Notes: generated by a model not told the origin, from the sequence alone. A DNA stretch of 64,000 bases from CAVQBC01 sp963848415 (GCA_963848415.1 CAWKDN010000001.1:3100001-3164000), one strand, 5' to 3'. Positions 44,954 through 54,052 are shown, numbered from the stretch's first letter. Translations and numbers: made by a program.

Positions 44954-46009
44954 GTGCCCGCCATGCGCGCGCTCGCCGGCGCCCCCGACGGCACGCGGCT
45001 GCTGTGGGCGACGAGCGCGTCCGGCGAGTACCCGGTCTACGTGGGGGAGGGGCTGCTCGGGACGGGCTTCTGGCCGGCGGACGGCCGCCGCTTCCTGGTC
45101 ACCGACGAGCTGGTCGGCGCGCGCTACGCCGACGCGCTCGGCGCCGTGGCCGCCGACGTGCGCGTCGCGCCGGGGGAGACCGCCAAGACGTTGGCGGAGG
45201 CCGAGCGCGTGCTGCGCGAGCTGGCCGGCGCGGGCCTCGCGCACGGCGACCACGTGGTCGCGCTCGGCGGCGGCGTCGTCGGTGACCTTGCCGGCTTCTG
45301 CGCCGCGGTCTACCAGCGCGGCGTCGGCGTCGTGCAGGTACCGACCTCGCTGGTCGCCCAGGTCGACTCGGCGTACGGCGGCAAGACCGGCGTCGACCTT
45401 CCCGAGGGCAAGAACTACGTCGGCGCCTACCACCAGCCGCTCGCGGTGCTCGCCGACCCCGCGGCGCTGCGGACGCTGCCGCCGGCCGAGCTCGCGGCCG
45501 GTGCGGCCGAGGTGATCAAGACCGCGCTGATCGCCGGCGACCCGCTGTGGCGGCGGATCCGCAACGCGGGCGTGCTGGCCGCGCCCGACCGCGACCTGGT
45601 GGTCGAGTGCGCGCGCACGAAGCTCGCCGTCGTCGCCGAGGACGAGCGCGACGGCGGGCGCCGCCAGGTCCTCAACCTCGGCCACACCGTCGGGCACGCG
45701 ATCGAGACCGCCACGGGCTACACGCGCTACCGGCACGGCGAGGCGGTCGGGCTCGGCCTGCTGGCCGCGCTGACCCTGTCCGGCCGGCCCGAGCTGCGCG
45801 AGGAGGTGGCCGACCTGCTGGAGGGGTGCGGCCTGCCGACCGCGCTCGCCTCCGACGTCGACCGGGCGGCGGTGACGGCGGCGGTCCAGCGCGACAAGAA
45901 GCGGCGCGGCGGGCGCGTCGGCTTCGTGCTGGTCGACGGGCCCGGGCGGGTGGAAACCGGCTGCCCGGTGTCCGAGGCGGAGCTGTCGGCGGCGGTGGAG
46001 GCGCTGTGA
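44954..46009 (+). CDS. aroB: 3-Dehydroquinate synthase (C-terminal half of a probable AroK-AroB fusion)
   Basis: This NAD- and zinc-dependent enzyme closes the first ring of the shikimate pathway. It shows GGGVVGDLAGFCAAVYQRGV (about residues 105-125), PTSLVAQVDSAYGGKTGVDLPEGKNYVGAYHQP, the zinc ligands in AAEVIKTALI (Glu), NLGHTVGHAIE and RHGEAVGLGL. The first 20 residues before SGEYPVYVGEGLL are not typical of free AroB and fit the last helix of the preceding kinase. A GTG at 44954 allows independent translation. aroQ overlaps by 4 bp. Confidence 0.93.
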   Translation: MPAMRALAGAPDGTRLLWATSASGEYPVYVGEGLLGTGFWPADGRRFLVTDELVGARYADALGAVAADVRVAPGETAKTLAEAERVLRELAGAGLAHGDHVVALGGGVVGDLAGFCAAVYQRGVGVVQVPTSLVAQVDSAYGGKTGVDLPEGKNYVGAYHQPLAVLADPAALRTLPPAELAAGAAEVIKTALIAGDPLWRRIRNAGVLAAPDRDLVVECARTKLAVVAEDERDGGRRQVLNLGHTVGHAIETATGYTRYRHGEAVGLGLLAALTLSGRPELREEVADLLEGCGLPTALASDVDRAAVTAAVQRDKKRRGGRVGFVLVDGPGRVETGCPVSEAELSAAVEAL

Positions 46010-46452
46010 CCCGGCACGTCAAGACACGGGTCGCGGTGCTCCACGGCGTCAACCTCGACGCGCTCGACCGCCGCCCGGCGGCGATCTACGGCGACCTGAC
46101 CTTCTCCCAGCTCGAGCGGCGGATCACCGAGGACTGCCACGCGCTCGGGCTCGAGGCCGCGTTCTTTCAGACCAACCACGAGGGCGAGCTCGTCGAGGAG
46201 CTCCACCGCGCCTCCGACTACGCGGACGGGATCCTGCTCAACCCCGGCGCCTGGACGCACTACGCGTGGGCGATCCGCGACGCGCTGGAGCTGAGCGGGC
46301 TGCCCTGCGTCGAGGTCCACCTCTCCGCGATCTCCGAGCGGGAGCAGTTCCGCCACCTCTCGGTCATCCGCGACCTGTGCGTGGGCTCGGTGGAGGGCAA
46401 GGGCCCGGACGGCTACCGCGAGGCGCTCGAGCTGCTCAAGGCGGCGTGGTGA
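46006..46452 (+). CDS. aroQ: Type II 3-dehydroquinate dehydratase
   Basis: This 148-residue dodecameric type II dehydroquinase has the catalytic Tyr in AAIYGDLTF (about residue 25), QTNHEGELVEELH (about 51), NPGAWTHYAWAIRDAL with the substrate Asn and His (about 77), and EVHLSAISEREQFRH (about 102). The first loop reads HGVNLDALDRRP instead of the usual NGPNLNLLGTRE, a noticeable variation at the active-site lid. The GTG start is coupled to aroB, and pepQ begins with another GTGA overlap. Confidence 0.93.
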   Translation: MTRHVKTRVAVLHGVNLDALDRRPAAIYGDLTFSQLERRITEDCHALGLEAAFFQTNHEGELVEELHRASDYADGILLNPGAWTHYAWAIRDALELSGLPCVEVHLSAISEREQFRHLSVIRDLCVGSVEGKGPDGYREALELLKAAW

Positions 46453-47532
46453 GCACGGCGCGGGCGGATCGCGTGGTCGGGCGCTTCGAGGAGGCCGGCG
46501 ACGGCATCGACCTGCTGCTGGTCACGGACCTCGTGAACCTCCGCTACCTGACCGGGTTCACCGGGTCGAGCGGGATGGCGGTCGTCGGGGCGGACGAGCG
46601 GCGCTTCATCACGGACTTCCGCTACACGGAGCGCGCCAAGCGCGAGCTGTCGGGCTTCGAGGCCGAGCAGGGGCCGATCGGCGAGATCGGCGGCGCGCTG
46701 CGCGACGGCTGGCCGGCGGGCGAGGTGCGGCTCGGCTTCGACGACGGCGACCTGACGGTGCGGGCGTTCGAGCGGCTGCGCGAGCTCGTCCCCGACCGGA
46801 TCGAGCTCGTGGCCGCCGGCGGCCTGGTGGAGGCCGAGCGGGCGGTCAAGGACGCGGACGAGCTGGAGCGGATCCGCGCCGCCGCCGCGCTGGCCGACGA
46901 GGTGCTCGTCTGGCTCGCGGACTTCGGGCTGGTCGGCAAGCCGGAGCGCGAGGTGGCCTTGGCGCTCGAGCACGAGATGCGCCTGCGCGGCGCCGAGGAC
47001 CCGAGCTTCCCGTCGATCGTCGCGGCGGGCGAGAACGGCGCCTCGCCGCACGCCGATCCCGGCGACGTGCCGATCCCGCGCGGACACGCTGGTGACCATC
47101 GACCTCGGCTGCCGGCTCGACGGCTACTGCTCGGACTGCACCCGAACCTGGGCGACCGGCTCCCTGTCCGACGAGCTCGCCGGCATCTACGCGCTGGTGC
47201 TCGAGGCCCAGGAGACCGCGCTGGCCGCGGTGCGCCCGGGCCCGTCGGGGCGCGAGCTCGACGCCGTGGCGCGCGACATCATCACCGCCGCCGGCCACGG
47301 CGAGCACTTTGGCCACGGGCTGGGTCACGGGGTCGGCCTCGAGGTCCACGAGGCGCCGCGGCTGAGCCGCCAGAACGACGCCGCGCTCGTGCCGGGCAAC
47401 GTGGTCACGGTCGAGCCGGGCGTCTACGTCCCCGGCGTCGGCGGCGTGCGGATCGAGGACCTGGTGGTCGTCACGGCCGCCGGCCACGAGGTGCTCAGCT
47501 CGACGCCGAAGGCGCTGCGCACGGTGGGATGA
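46449..47532 (+). CDS. pepQ: M24 metallopeptidase (Xaa-Pro peptidase), frame broken once
   Basis: This aminopeptidase-P/prolidase family protein has an N-terminal creatinase-type domain (LLLVTDLVNLRYLTGFTGSSG) and a pita-bread catalytic domain. The two-metal ligands are visible: Asp in TIDLGCRLDGYCSDCTRT (two Asp), His in FGHGLGHGVGLEVHE, Glu in VTVEPGVYVPG and Glu in RIEDLVVV. An extra A at 47084 breaks the frame just before the first ligand; corrected length 360. In mycobacteria the homologue pepQ occupies the same position before efp. Confidence 0.88.
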
Positions 47533-48302
47533 GCGTGCTCGCGAACCTCGTCTCGGTCGAGCTCGTGCCCGAAGCGTCCGAGCCCGGTCGCGGCACCGCC
47601 TTCCTGGTGCTGGTCGTCTTCCTGCTGACCTTCTTGTTCATCCGCACCAGCGCGCGCCTCATCCGCGACCCGAACGTGACCTGGTGGCCGGGCAACGTCG
47701 AGGCCGGCGGCGTGCATGTGCACCACATGACGTTCGGGATCACGATGATCCTGATCTGCGGGTTCCTCGCCTTCGCGGCCGACCTCAGCTCGCCGTGGTG
47801 GCACCTCGCGGCGATCGGCTACGGGATCGGCGCGGGCCTGACGATCGACGAGTTCGCGCTGTGGTTCTACGTCAAGGACGTCTACTGGGAGCAGCAAGGG
47901 CGGCTCTCGGTCGACGCCGTGATCCTCGCCACGACCTTCGCGCTGCTGGTGGTGATCGGGACCAAGCCGTTCGGGCTGGACGAGCCCGCGTCGGTCCTCG
48001 GCACGGCCGTGCTGGTCGCCCAGGCGCTCATCCTGTCGGCCGTCGCCTTCCTCAAGGGCCACTACCTGCTCGGGACGATTGCGTTGTTCATCCCGTTCTG
48101 GGGCCTGCTCGCCGCCTTCCGGTTGGCGAAGCCCGGGTCACCGTGGGCGCGGTGGTTCTACAAGGGCAAGCGGGCCGAGCGGCTGGCCCGCAGCCAGGAG
48201 CGCTACCGCCCCGACCGCCGCCACGCGCGCGTGGCCGACCGGCTGGTGTCGCTGACCACCGGGTTGTCGGACCCGGAGGACGAGCCTCGCGGCAAGCCGT
48301 GA
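47529..48302 (+). CDS. Polytopic membrane protein
   Basis: This 257-residue protein has about five or six membrane helices (residues 24-42, 62-82, 86-104, 130-148, 155-178, 182-202) and a basic cytoplasmic tail. Between the first helices lies GGVHVHHMTFGI, a triple-His segment in or next to the membrane, and LTIDEFALW, an acidic helix; both could bind a metal. I do not know a named family. It overlaps the pepQ stop by 4 bp and is the last gene of the aro operon. Confidence 0.75.
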   Translation: MSVLANLVSVELVPEASEPGRGTAFLVLVVFLLTFLFIRTSARLIRDPNVTWWPGNVEAGGVHVHHMTFGITMILICGFLAFAADLSSPWWHLAAIGYGIGAGLTIDEFALWFYVKDVYWEQQGRLSVDAVILATTFALLVVIGTKPFGLDEPASVLGTAVLVAQALILSAVAFLKGHYLLGTIALFIPFWGLLAAFRLAKPGSPWARWFYKGKRAERLARSQERYRPDRRHARVADRLVSLTTGLSDPEDEPRGKP

Positions 48303-48410
48303 CGCCTCTGGGCCTGGATTGGCACAAAGGCGCATCGAAGGGGTGGTGTTTCGTGGCGTTTGCGGCGTCATCCTGGTCGGATGGGAGATGGTCGTGCAGT
48401 TCGGCGGACT

Positions 48411-49413
48411 ATGTCCGCTTATGTGCACGAGGATCCGCTCGATGCGCGAATCGCGGCGCTGGCTCGGCGTCAACACGGTCTCGTTGCCCGCTCGCAGCTG
48501 GCAGAGCTTGGTCTGGCTCGCTGGGCGATCGGCTACCGGATCGAGCACGGTCGGCTTCACCCTCTTTATCGCGGGGTGTACGCCGTGGGCCACAACGCGG
48601 TCTCTCGCGAGGCGCGGCGGTTGGCGGCCGTGCTGGCGATCGGCCCCGCAACGTGGTTGAGCTTCCGCTCGGCGGCGGCGCACTGGGGGATGCGCACGAC
48701 CGGCGGCGCACGAATCGAGGTCACGACGGCAAGGGCGGTTCGCCAGCGGCCCGGCATGTTGATCCATCGATGCGAGCTGCCGCCGGACGAGGTGACCGTC
48801 CACGACGCGATCCCGATCACCACGCCGCCGCGGACGCTGCTCGATCTCGCCACGGTCCTGCGCGCGCATCAGCTCGAGCGAGCGCTGCATCAGACCGAAA
48901 CGCTCAGGCTCACCGACGCGCTGTCGCTCAGCGATCTGATCGCCCGCTACCCCCGCCGCCAGGGCGTCCCGAAGCTCCGCCGGCTGCTCCACCAGGGCGC
49001 CGCCCCGACTCGAAGCGACCTGGAGGCCGCGTTTCTTGCCTTCCTCGATGCCCGCCGTTTCCCCCGGCCTCAGGTCAACGCAACGATCGACGTCAACGGC
49101 AGCACGATTCGAGCCCGACTGCCTGTGGCCGACGCCCAGCCTGATCGTCGAGCTCGACAGCTGGACCTTCCACGCCCCACGAGCCAGCTTCGAGTCCGAC
49201 CGCGCCCGCGACCGCGCGCTGCAAGCGGCGGGATGGAGGGTGGTGCGGATCACCTGGCGCCAACTCCAAGACGAGCCCGACGCCATCGCCTCAGCCCTCC
49301 ACCGGCTGCTCCACGGCCACGAACCGCCGCCCCTCGTGCAGCACCCGGCCCCCACCCAGTTCGGCAGCGAGCCCCGCGCCCGAGAACCAGCGCTTGTAGA
49401 CCCGGTGGCGTGA
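48411..49413 (+). CDS. AbiEi-like winged-helix protein with DUF559 nuclease-like C-terminus, frame broken once
   Basis: The N-terminal part (ALARRQHGLVARSQLAELGLARWAIGYRIEHGRLHPLYRGVYAVGH) is the winged helix found in AbiEi-type antitoxins. The middle (ITTPPRTLLDLA) and the C-terminal DUF559 domain (LWPTPSLIVELDSWTFHA, ...GWRVVRITWRQL) resemble very-short-patch-repair-like endonucleases, where the Glu and Asp of VELDSW would be catalytic. An extra A at 49107 breaks the frame; corrected length 333. No AbiEii partner follows, so it is probably not a working type IV toxin-antitoxin pair. The 3' end overlaps the convergent methyltransferase by 123 bp. Confidence 0.75.
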
Positions 49414-49902
49414 GCCGTCGTCGAGCACCCGCTCCTGGCACTCCTCCGCGTCGCCCGCGGCGTCCAGCACCACCAGCGAGCCGGCCACCCGCCGCGCCTC
49501 AGCCAGGAACGCCGACCGCTCACCGGGCAGCAGGTGGCCGTAGAAGTGGCTGGTGAAGACCCGATCGAACGACCCGTCCGCGAACGGCAGCCGCCCACCG
49601 TCGCCGAGGACGACCCGCCCGCCGACGCCGGCGAGCCGCGACGAGGCGATCGAGACCATCGCCGGGCTCTGATCCAGCCCCACCACCTCGCCGCGCAGGT
49701 GCCGGGTGAGAAAGCCGGTCCCGCAGGCCACGTCGAGCACGAGGGCCGGCGGCAGCCCCCGCACGAGGTCGATGACCGAAGCCACCTCCTCGTCCCAGCC
49801 CGGCCGCTCACGGGCCGCGAACTTGCCGAGCCCGAGCCACCAGTCGTCGTACTCGGCCGCCCGGCGGTCGTAGTAGCGCCGCATGTCCGCGCCGACCACC
49901 AC
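49291..49902 (-). CDS. Class I SAM-dependent methyltransferase
   Basis: This 203-residue Rossmann methyltransferase begins YYDRRAAEYDDWW. The SAM loop LVLDVACGTGFL (about residue 54), the acidic strand-2 end VVGLDQSPAM (about 74), GDGGRLPFADGSFDRVF (motif II, about 100) and LLPGERSAFLAEARRV are all present. The substrate is unknown; a short C-terminal part argues for a small molecule. TAGCCT lies 7 nt before the GTG. It is divergent from efp, with overlapping -10 hexamers. Confidence 0.88.
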   Translation of the reverse strand: MVVGADMRRYYDRRAAEYDDWWLGLGKFAARERPGWDEEVASVIDLVRGLPPALVLDVACGTGFLTRHLRGEVVGLDQSPAMVSIASSRLAGVGGRVVLGDGGRLPFADGSFDRVFTSHFYGHLLPGERSAFLAEARRVAGSLVVLDAAGDAEECQERVLDDGSRHRVYKRWFSGAGLAAELGGGRVLHEGRRFVAVEQPVEG

Positions 49903-49909
49903 GACCGCC

Positions 49910-49919
49910 AGGCTACGCT
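49910..49919. promoter_or_regulatory. Overlapping divergent -10 elements of the methyltransferase and efp
   Basis: The 10-bp sequence AGGCTACGCT contains TAGCCT on the minus strand (49915-49910) and TACGCT on the plus strand (49914-49919). RNA polymerase could use only one direction at a time. Confidence 0.5.
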
Positions 49920-49928
49920 GGGAGGACC

Positions 49929-50489
49929 GTGATCAGCACCAACCAGTTCCGCAACGGCAACCACATCGACGTCGAGGGCACCGTCTTCAAGATCCTCGAC
50001 TTCCAGCACGTCAAGCCCGGCAAGGGCGGCGCGTTCGTGCGCACCAAGCTGCGCCGCGCCGCCGACGGCGCCGTCATCGACCGCACCTTCCGGGCGGGGG
50101 AGAAGTTCCGCCCCGTCCGCACCGAGGCGCGCAAGATGCAGTTCCTCTACGCGGACGGGACCGAGGCGCACTTCATGGACGAGCAGTCCTTCGAGCAGCT
50201 GGCGATCCCCGAGGACTCGGTCCAAGAGCCGCTGCGCTGGATCCGCCCGTCGGAGTCGGTCGACCTGCTCTTCATCGACGGCTCGCCGTCCGACGTCCAG
50301 CTCGCCGCCTCCGTCGAGCTCGAGGTCACCCACACCGAGCCCGGCGTCCGCGGCGACACGGCCTCGGGCGGCGGGAACAAGCCGGCGACGCTCGAGACCG
50401 GCGCGACCGTCCAGGTCCCGCTCTTCGTGAACATCGGCGACCGGGTCAAGGTCGACACCCGGTCGGGCGCCTACATGTCCCGTGCGTAG
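49929..50489 (+). CDS. efp: Elongation factor P
   Basis: This 186-residue protein relieves ribosome stalling at polyproline. All three domains are visible: the N-terminal KOW-like domain with the tip loop HVKPGKGGAFVRTKL, whose Lys (about residue 33) is the position modified in other bacteria; the middle OB domain; and the C-terminal OB domain ending TRSGAYMSRA. No epmA or epmB gene is present in the window. GGGAGGA precedes the GTG start. nusB overlaps the last 8 bp. Confidence 0.96.
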   Translation: MISTNQFRNGNHIDVEGTVFKILDFQHVKPGKGGAFVRTKLRRAADGAVIDRTFRAGEKFRPVRTEARKMQFLYADGTEAHFMDEQSFEQLAIPEDSVQEPLRWIRPSESVDLLFIDGSPSDVQLAASVELEVTHTEPGVRGDTASGGGNKPATLETGATVQVPLFVNIGDRVKVDTRSGAYMSRA

Positions 50490-50886
50490 GAGCGAGCAGC
50501 GGCGGGAAGCCGTCTTCGCGCTCTACCAGCAGGACCTCACCGGCCGGCCGCTGGACGAGCTCTTCCCGCGCGACGCCGCGAGCTTCACCCGCGCGCTCTC
50601 GCACGCCACCGCCGACCACGAGGACGAGCTCGACCCGCTGATCGAGCGCCACGCGACCGGCTGGGCGCTCGAGCGCATCGCGCCGCTCGAACGGGCGATC
50701 CTGCGCACCGCGCTGCTCGAGATGCTCCACCCCGAGCTCGTCGAGGGCGAGCGACCCATCCCGCCCGAGGGAGCCATCGACGAGGCGGTGGAGACCGCCA
50801 AGGCCTACTGCGGCCCCGATGCGCCCGGCTTCGTCAACGGCATCCTCGCCGCCGTCCTGCGCGAGCGACGCGCGACGGCGCAGTAG
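50482..50886 (+). CDS. nusB: Transcription antitermination factor NusB
   Basis: This 134-residue all-helical protein binds boxA RNA with NusE for rRNA antitermination. Recognisable parts are RREAVFALYQQDL (residues 7-19), HATGWALERIAPLERAILRTALLEML (about 54-78), IPPEGAIDEAVETAKAYCGPDAPGFVNGILAAVLRE (about 92-127). Frame intact. The GTG start lies inside the efp end. It is followed 15 bp later by xseB. Confidence 0.95.
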   Translation: MRRSEQRREAVFALYQQDLTGRPLDELFPRDAASFTRALSHATADHEDELDPLIERHATGWALERIAPLERAILRTALLEMLHPELVEGERPIPPEGAIDEAVETAKAYCGPDAPGFVNGILAAVLRERRATAQ

Positions 50887-50901
50887 GGCACACTTCTCCA
50901 C

Positions 50902-51114
50902 ATGGAGCGCACCGTCCTGGACGACCTGATCGAGCGCCTCGAGCGCGCCGCCGCCGAGCTGCGGGCGGGCGAGCTCGCGCCCGACAAGGCCGCCGCGCTC
51001 GTCGACGAGTGCGCGCAGCTGGCCGCCGAGGCCGGCGGCGAGCTCGACCAGCGGCTGCGCGCCGCCGACGCCTCCGGCCTGCCGCCGGCCGGGCAGCTCG
51101 CGCTCGAGTCGTGA
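50902..51114 (+). CDS. xseB: Exodeoxyribonuclease VII small subunit-like protein
   Basis: This 70-residue helical protein has the XseB pattern of two antiparallel helices: LDDLIERLERAAAELRAGELAPDKAAALVDECAQLAAEA and a Gly/Pro tail. In exonuclease VII it binds the large subunit XseA. No xseA is found in this window, so the assignment rests on the small-subunit pattern alone. The stop overlaps the start of the polyprenyl synthase gene by 4 bp. Confidence 0.7.
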   Translation: MERTVLDDLIERLERAAAELRAGELAPDKAAALVDECAQLAAEAGGELDQRLRAADASGLPPAGQLALES

Positions 51115-52031
51115 GCACGCGCGAGCACGTCACCGCGGGCGCCGACGCGCCCGGGTACCCCGACCACCTGCGCGACGAGGCCGAGGCCTACCTGGGCTCG
51201 CTGACCTTCGTCCGCACGCGCGCGGCCGCCGGCCTGGAGGAGGCCATGCGCTACTCGCTGCTGGCGGGCGGCAAGCGCATCCGGCCCGTGCTCGCGCTGG
51301 CCACAGCCAGCGCGATCGGCCGCGAGCCGCGCTCCGTCCTGCCGCTCGCCGCCGCGCTCGAGCTGATCCACACCTACTCGCTGATCCACGACGACCTCCC
51401 CGCCATGGACGACGACGACCTGCGCCGCGGCCGGCCCACCTGCCACGTCCGCTACGGCGAGGACGTCGCGATCCTGGCCGGCGACGGGCTCTACGCGGAG
51501 GCCTTCCGGCTCGTCCTGCACGAGCAGGGCGGCGAGGCCGCCGACGTGCTCGCCGCGGTCTGCGAGCTGGCCGACGCGACGGGCGTCAACGGCATGGTCG
51601 GCGGGCAGTACATCGACGTCCGAAACCTCGTCGAGACGGGCGAGACCGACCTGCGGCGGCTGCACGAGCTCAAGACCGGGCGCCTGATCGGCGCCTCGGT
51701 CGAGTGCGTACTGCTGCTGAGTGGCCGCGCGACCAAAGCCTCTAGACTGCCTGCCTTCCGGACCTTCGCCGCCGAGCTCGGCGTGCTGTTCCAGATCGTC
51801 GACGACATCCTCGACGTGACCGGCACGGACGACGCGCTCGGCAAGCCACGGGGGAGCGACGAGCGCCACGGCAAGGTGACCTACGTCAGCCGCTACGGGC
51901 TCGACCGGGCACGCGAGCTGGCGGCGCAGTCGCACACCAAGGCGCGTGACGCGCTGGCCCAGGCGGCGGAGCCCGGCAAGGCCAGAGAGCTCGAGCAGAT
52001 CACCGACTTCATCTTCACCCGCCCCTCATGA
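51111..52031 (+). CDS. Polyprenyl diphosphate synthase (IspA/GGPS type)
   Basis: This 306-residue trans-prenyltransferase has LLAGGKRIRPVLALA, the first Asp-rich motif LIHDDLPAMDDDDLRRG (DDxx(xx)D, about residue 95) and the second FQIVDDILDV (DDxxD, about 230). The two residues between the aspartates of the first motif (DDLPAMD) place it among bacterial FPP/GGPP synthases; product length cannot be fixed from sequence alone. It sits directly before dxs (ATGA overlap), so early isoprenoid supply and chain elongation are co-expressed. Confidence 0.9.
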   Translation: MSTREHVTAGADAPGYPDHLRDEAEAYLGSLTFVRTRAAAGLEEAMRYSLLAGGKRIRPVLALATASAIGREPRSVLPLAAALELIHTYSLIHDDLPAMDDDDLRRGRPTCHVRYGEDVAILAGDGLYAEAFRLVLHEQGGEAADVLAAVCELADATGVNGMVGGQYIDVRNLVETGETDLRRLHELKTGRLIGASVECVLLLSGRATKASRLPAFRTFAAELGVLFQIVDDILDVTGTDDALGKPRGSDERHGKVTYVSRYGLDRARELAAQSHTKARDALAQAAEPGKARELEQITDFIFTRPS

Positions 52032-54052
52032 CCCCGACCCTCCTGGACCGCATCGACCGCCCCGAGGACCTGCACGACCTCACCGAGGAGCAGCTCCAGC
52101 AGGTCGCCCAGGAAGTGCGCGAGCTGATGATCGACACCGTCGGCGCGATCGGCGGGCACTTCGGCGCGAACCTCGGGACGTGCGAGATCGCCGTCGCGCT
52201 GCACTCGATGCTCGAGTCCCCGCGCGACAAGATCCTCTGGGACGTCGGTCACCAGGCCTATCCGCACAAGGTGCTGACCGGGCGCCGCGACCGCCTGGGC
52301 ACGATCCGCAAGTACGACGGGCTCGCCCCGTTCTGCTCCATCTTCGAGTCAGAGCACGACATCATGGGCGCCGGGCACGCCTCGACCTCGATCGGCTACG
52401 GCGTCGGGATCAAGGAGGCGATGCGCCGCGGCGACGGCGAGGATGGCCGTGTCGTCGCCGTCATCGGCGACGGGGCGATGACCGGCGGAGTGGCCTTCGA
52501 GGCCGTCCACCAGGCCGGCGGGCTGGGCACGCCGCTCGTCGTCGTGCTCAACGACAACGGCATGTCGATCGCGCCGAACGTCGGCGCGCTGTCGAACTAC
52601 TTCAACCGCATGCGGCTGGACCCCGGCCTGTGGAAGGCGCGCGAGGGCGTGGAGTCCAAGCTCACCCGCCTGCCCGCCGGCATCGGCGCGGCGCTCGAGC
52701 GCCTCGGCCCCGAGCTCAAGGCCTCGATGAAGGCGTTCTGGGCGCCCGGCCTGTGGTGGGAGGAGCTCGACTGGGCCTACATGGGCATCGTCGACGGCCA
52801 CGACGTCCGCGCGCTGCGCAAGGCGCTGCAGGCGGCCTTCGAAGCCGAGCGGCCGGTCGTCGTCCACGTCGCCACCGTCAAGGGCAAGGGCTTCGCGCCC
52901 GCCGAGGAGGGCGGCCTGGAGGGCATGGAGAAGTGGCATGCCGCCAAGCCCAACTCGATCGCCAAGCGCATGCCGGCGCCGGCCAAGCCTGCGCCGGCCG
53001 GGGCCAAGCCCGCGCCGCCGCAGTACACGCAGGTGTTCGGCGAGGCGCTCGTCGCGGAGTGCCGGCGCGACGACCGGGTGGTCGGCATCACCGCGGCGAT
53101 GAACTCCGGCACCGGGCTCTCGATCCTGCAGAAGGAGCTGCCCGAGCGCTACTTCGACGTCGGGATCGCCGAGCAGCAGGCGCTGCTCTTCGCGGCCGGC
53201 CTCGCGCTGCAGGGCAGCCGCCCGGTGGCGGCGATCTACTCGACCTTCCTCCAGCGCGGCTACGACCAGATCGTCCACGACCTCTGCCTGCAGTCGCTGC
53301 CGGTCGTGCTGTGCATGGACCGGGCAGGACTGGTCGGCGACGACGGCCCGACCCACCACGGCGTCTTCGACATCGCCTACCTGCGCTGCCTGCCCAACGT
53401 CACGCTGATGGCCCCACGCGACGAGGCGATGCTCGTCCACATGCTGAACACCGCGCTGCGCCACGACGCCGGCCCGGTCGGCATCCGCTACCCACGCGGC
53501 AACGGCGTCGGCATGCCGCTGCCCGTCGAGCCGGAGCCGATCGGCATCGGCACCGGCGAGATCCTCCGCGCGGGCGAGCGGGTCGCGATCGTCGGCTACG
53601 GCTCAGGCGTCGGCAAGGCGCTCGGCGCCGCCGACCTGCTGGCCGAGGGGGGCCTCGAGGTCACCGTCGCCGACGCGCGCTTCGCCAAGCCGCTGGACGC
53701 CCTCCTGCTCAACCGCCTGGCCGCCGAGCACGACCTGCTGGTCACGGTGGAGGAGGGTGTGCTGGCCGGGGGCTTCGGCACCGCCGTCTGGGAGTGCCTG
53801 AGCGAGGACGGTGCCGCCGTGCCGCGGATCCTGCGCGTCGGGCTGCCCGACCGCTACGTCACGCACGGCTCGCCCGCGCTCCTGCACGAGGAGGTCGGGT
53901 TCACCGCCGAGCGGATCGCGGAGCGGATCGAGGCGGTCATGCTGCGATCGCGACTCGGTCGCGGTGCCCGTGAGCGGCGCGCCGCTCCCCGAGCGCCAGC
54001 AGCCCCACCCCGATCAGCGCCCACGCGATCAGCACGACGATCCCGCCGGTGA
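52028..54052 (+). CDS. dxs: 1-Deoxy-D-xylulose-5-phosphate synthase
   Basis: This thiamine-diphosphate enzyme is the first step of the MEP pathway. It contains WDVGHQAYPHKVLTGR (about residue 75), the ThDP site GDGAMTGGVAFEA...NDNGMSI (about 150-180), the catalytic Glu in VGIAEQQALLFAAG (about 380) and LVGDDGPTHHGVFDIAYLR (about 435). The recognisable protein ends about residue 638 (ERIEAVML). The frame continues 36 codons with low-complexity Arg/Ala/Pro sequence over the convergent gene, so a stop at about 53945 may have been lost by a base error. Confidence 0.93.
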   Translation: MTPTLLDRIDRPEDLHDLTEEQLQQVAQEVRELMIDTVGAIGGHFGANLGTCEIAVALHSMLESPRDKILWDVGHQAYPHKVLTGRRDRLGTIRKYDGLAPFCSIFESEHDIMGAGHASTSIGYGVGIKEAMRRGDGEDGRVVAVIGDGAMTGGVAFEAVHQAGGLGTPLVVVLNDNGMSIAPNVGALSNYFNRMRLDPGLWKAREGVESKLTRLPAGIGAALERLGPELKASMKAFWAPGLWWEELDWAYMGIVDGHDVRALRKALQAAFEAERPVVVHVATVKGKGFAPAEEGGLEGMEKWHAAKPNSIAKRMPAPAKPAPAGAKPAPPQYTQVFGEALVAECRRDDRVVGITAAMNSGTGLSILQKELPERYFDVGIAEQQALLFAAGLALQGSRPVAAIYSTFLQRGYDQIVHDLCLQSLPVVLCMDRAGLVGDDGPTHHGVFDIAYLRCLPNVTLMAPRDEAMLVHMLNTALRHDAGPVGIRYPRGNGVGMPLPVEPEPIGIGTGEILRAGERVAIVGYGSGVGKALGAADLLAEGGLEVTVADARFAKPLDALLLNRLAAEHDLLVTVEEGVLAGGFGTAVWECLSEDGAAVPRILRVGLPDRYVTHGSPALLHEEVGFTAERIAERIEAVMLRSRLGRGARERRAAPRAPAAPPRSAPTRSARRSRR

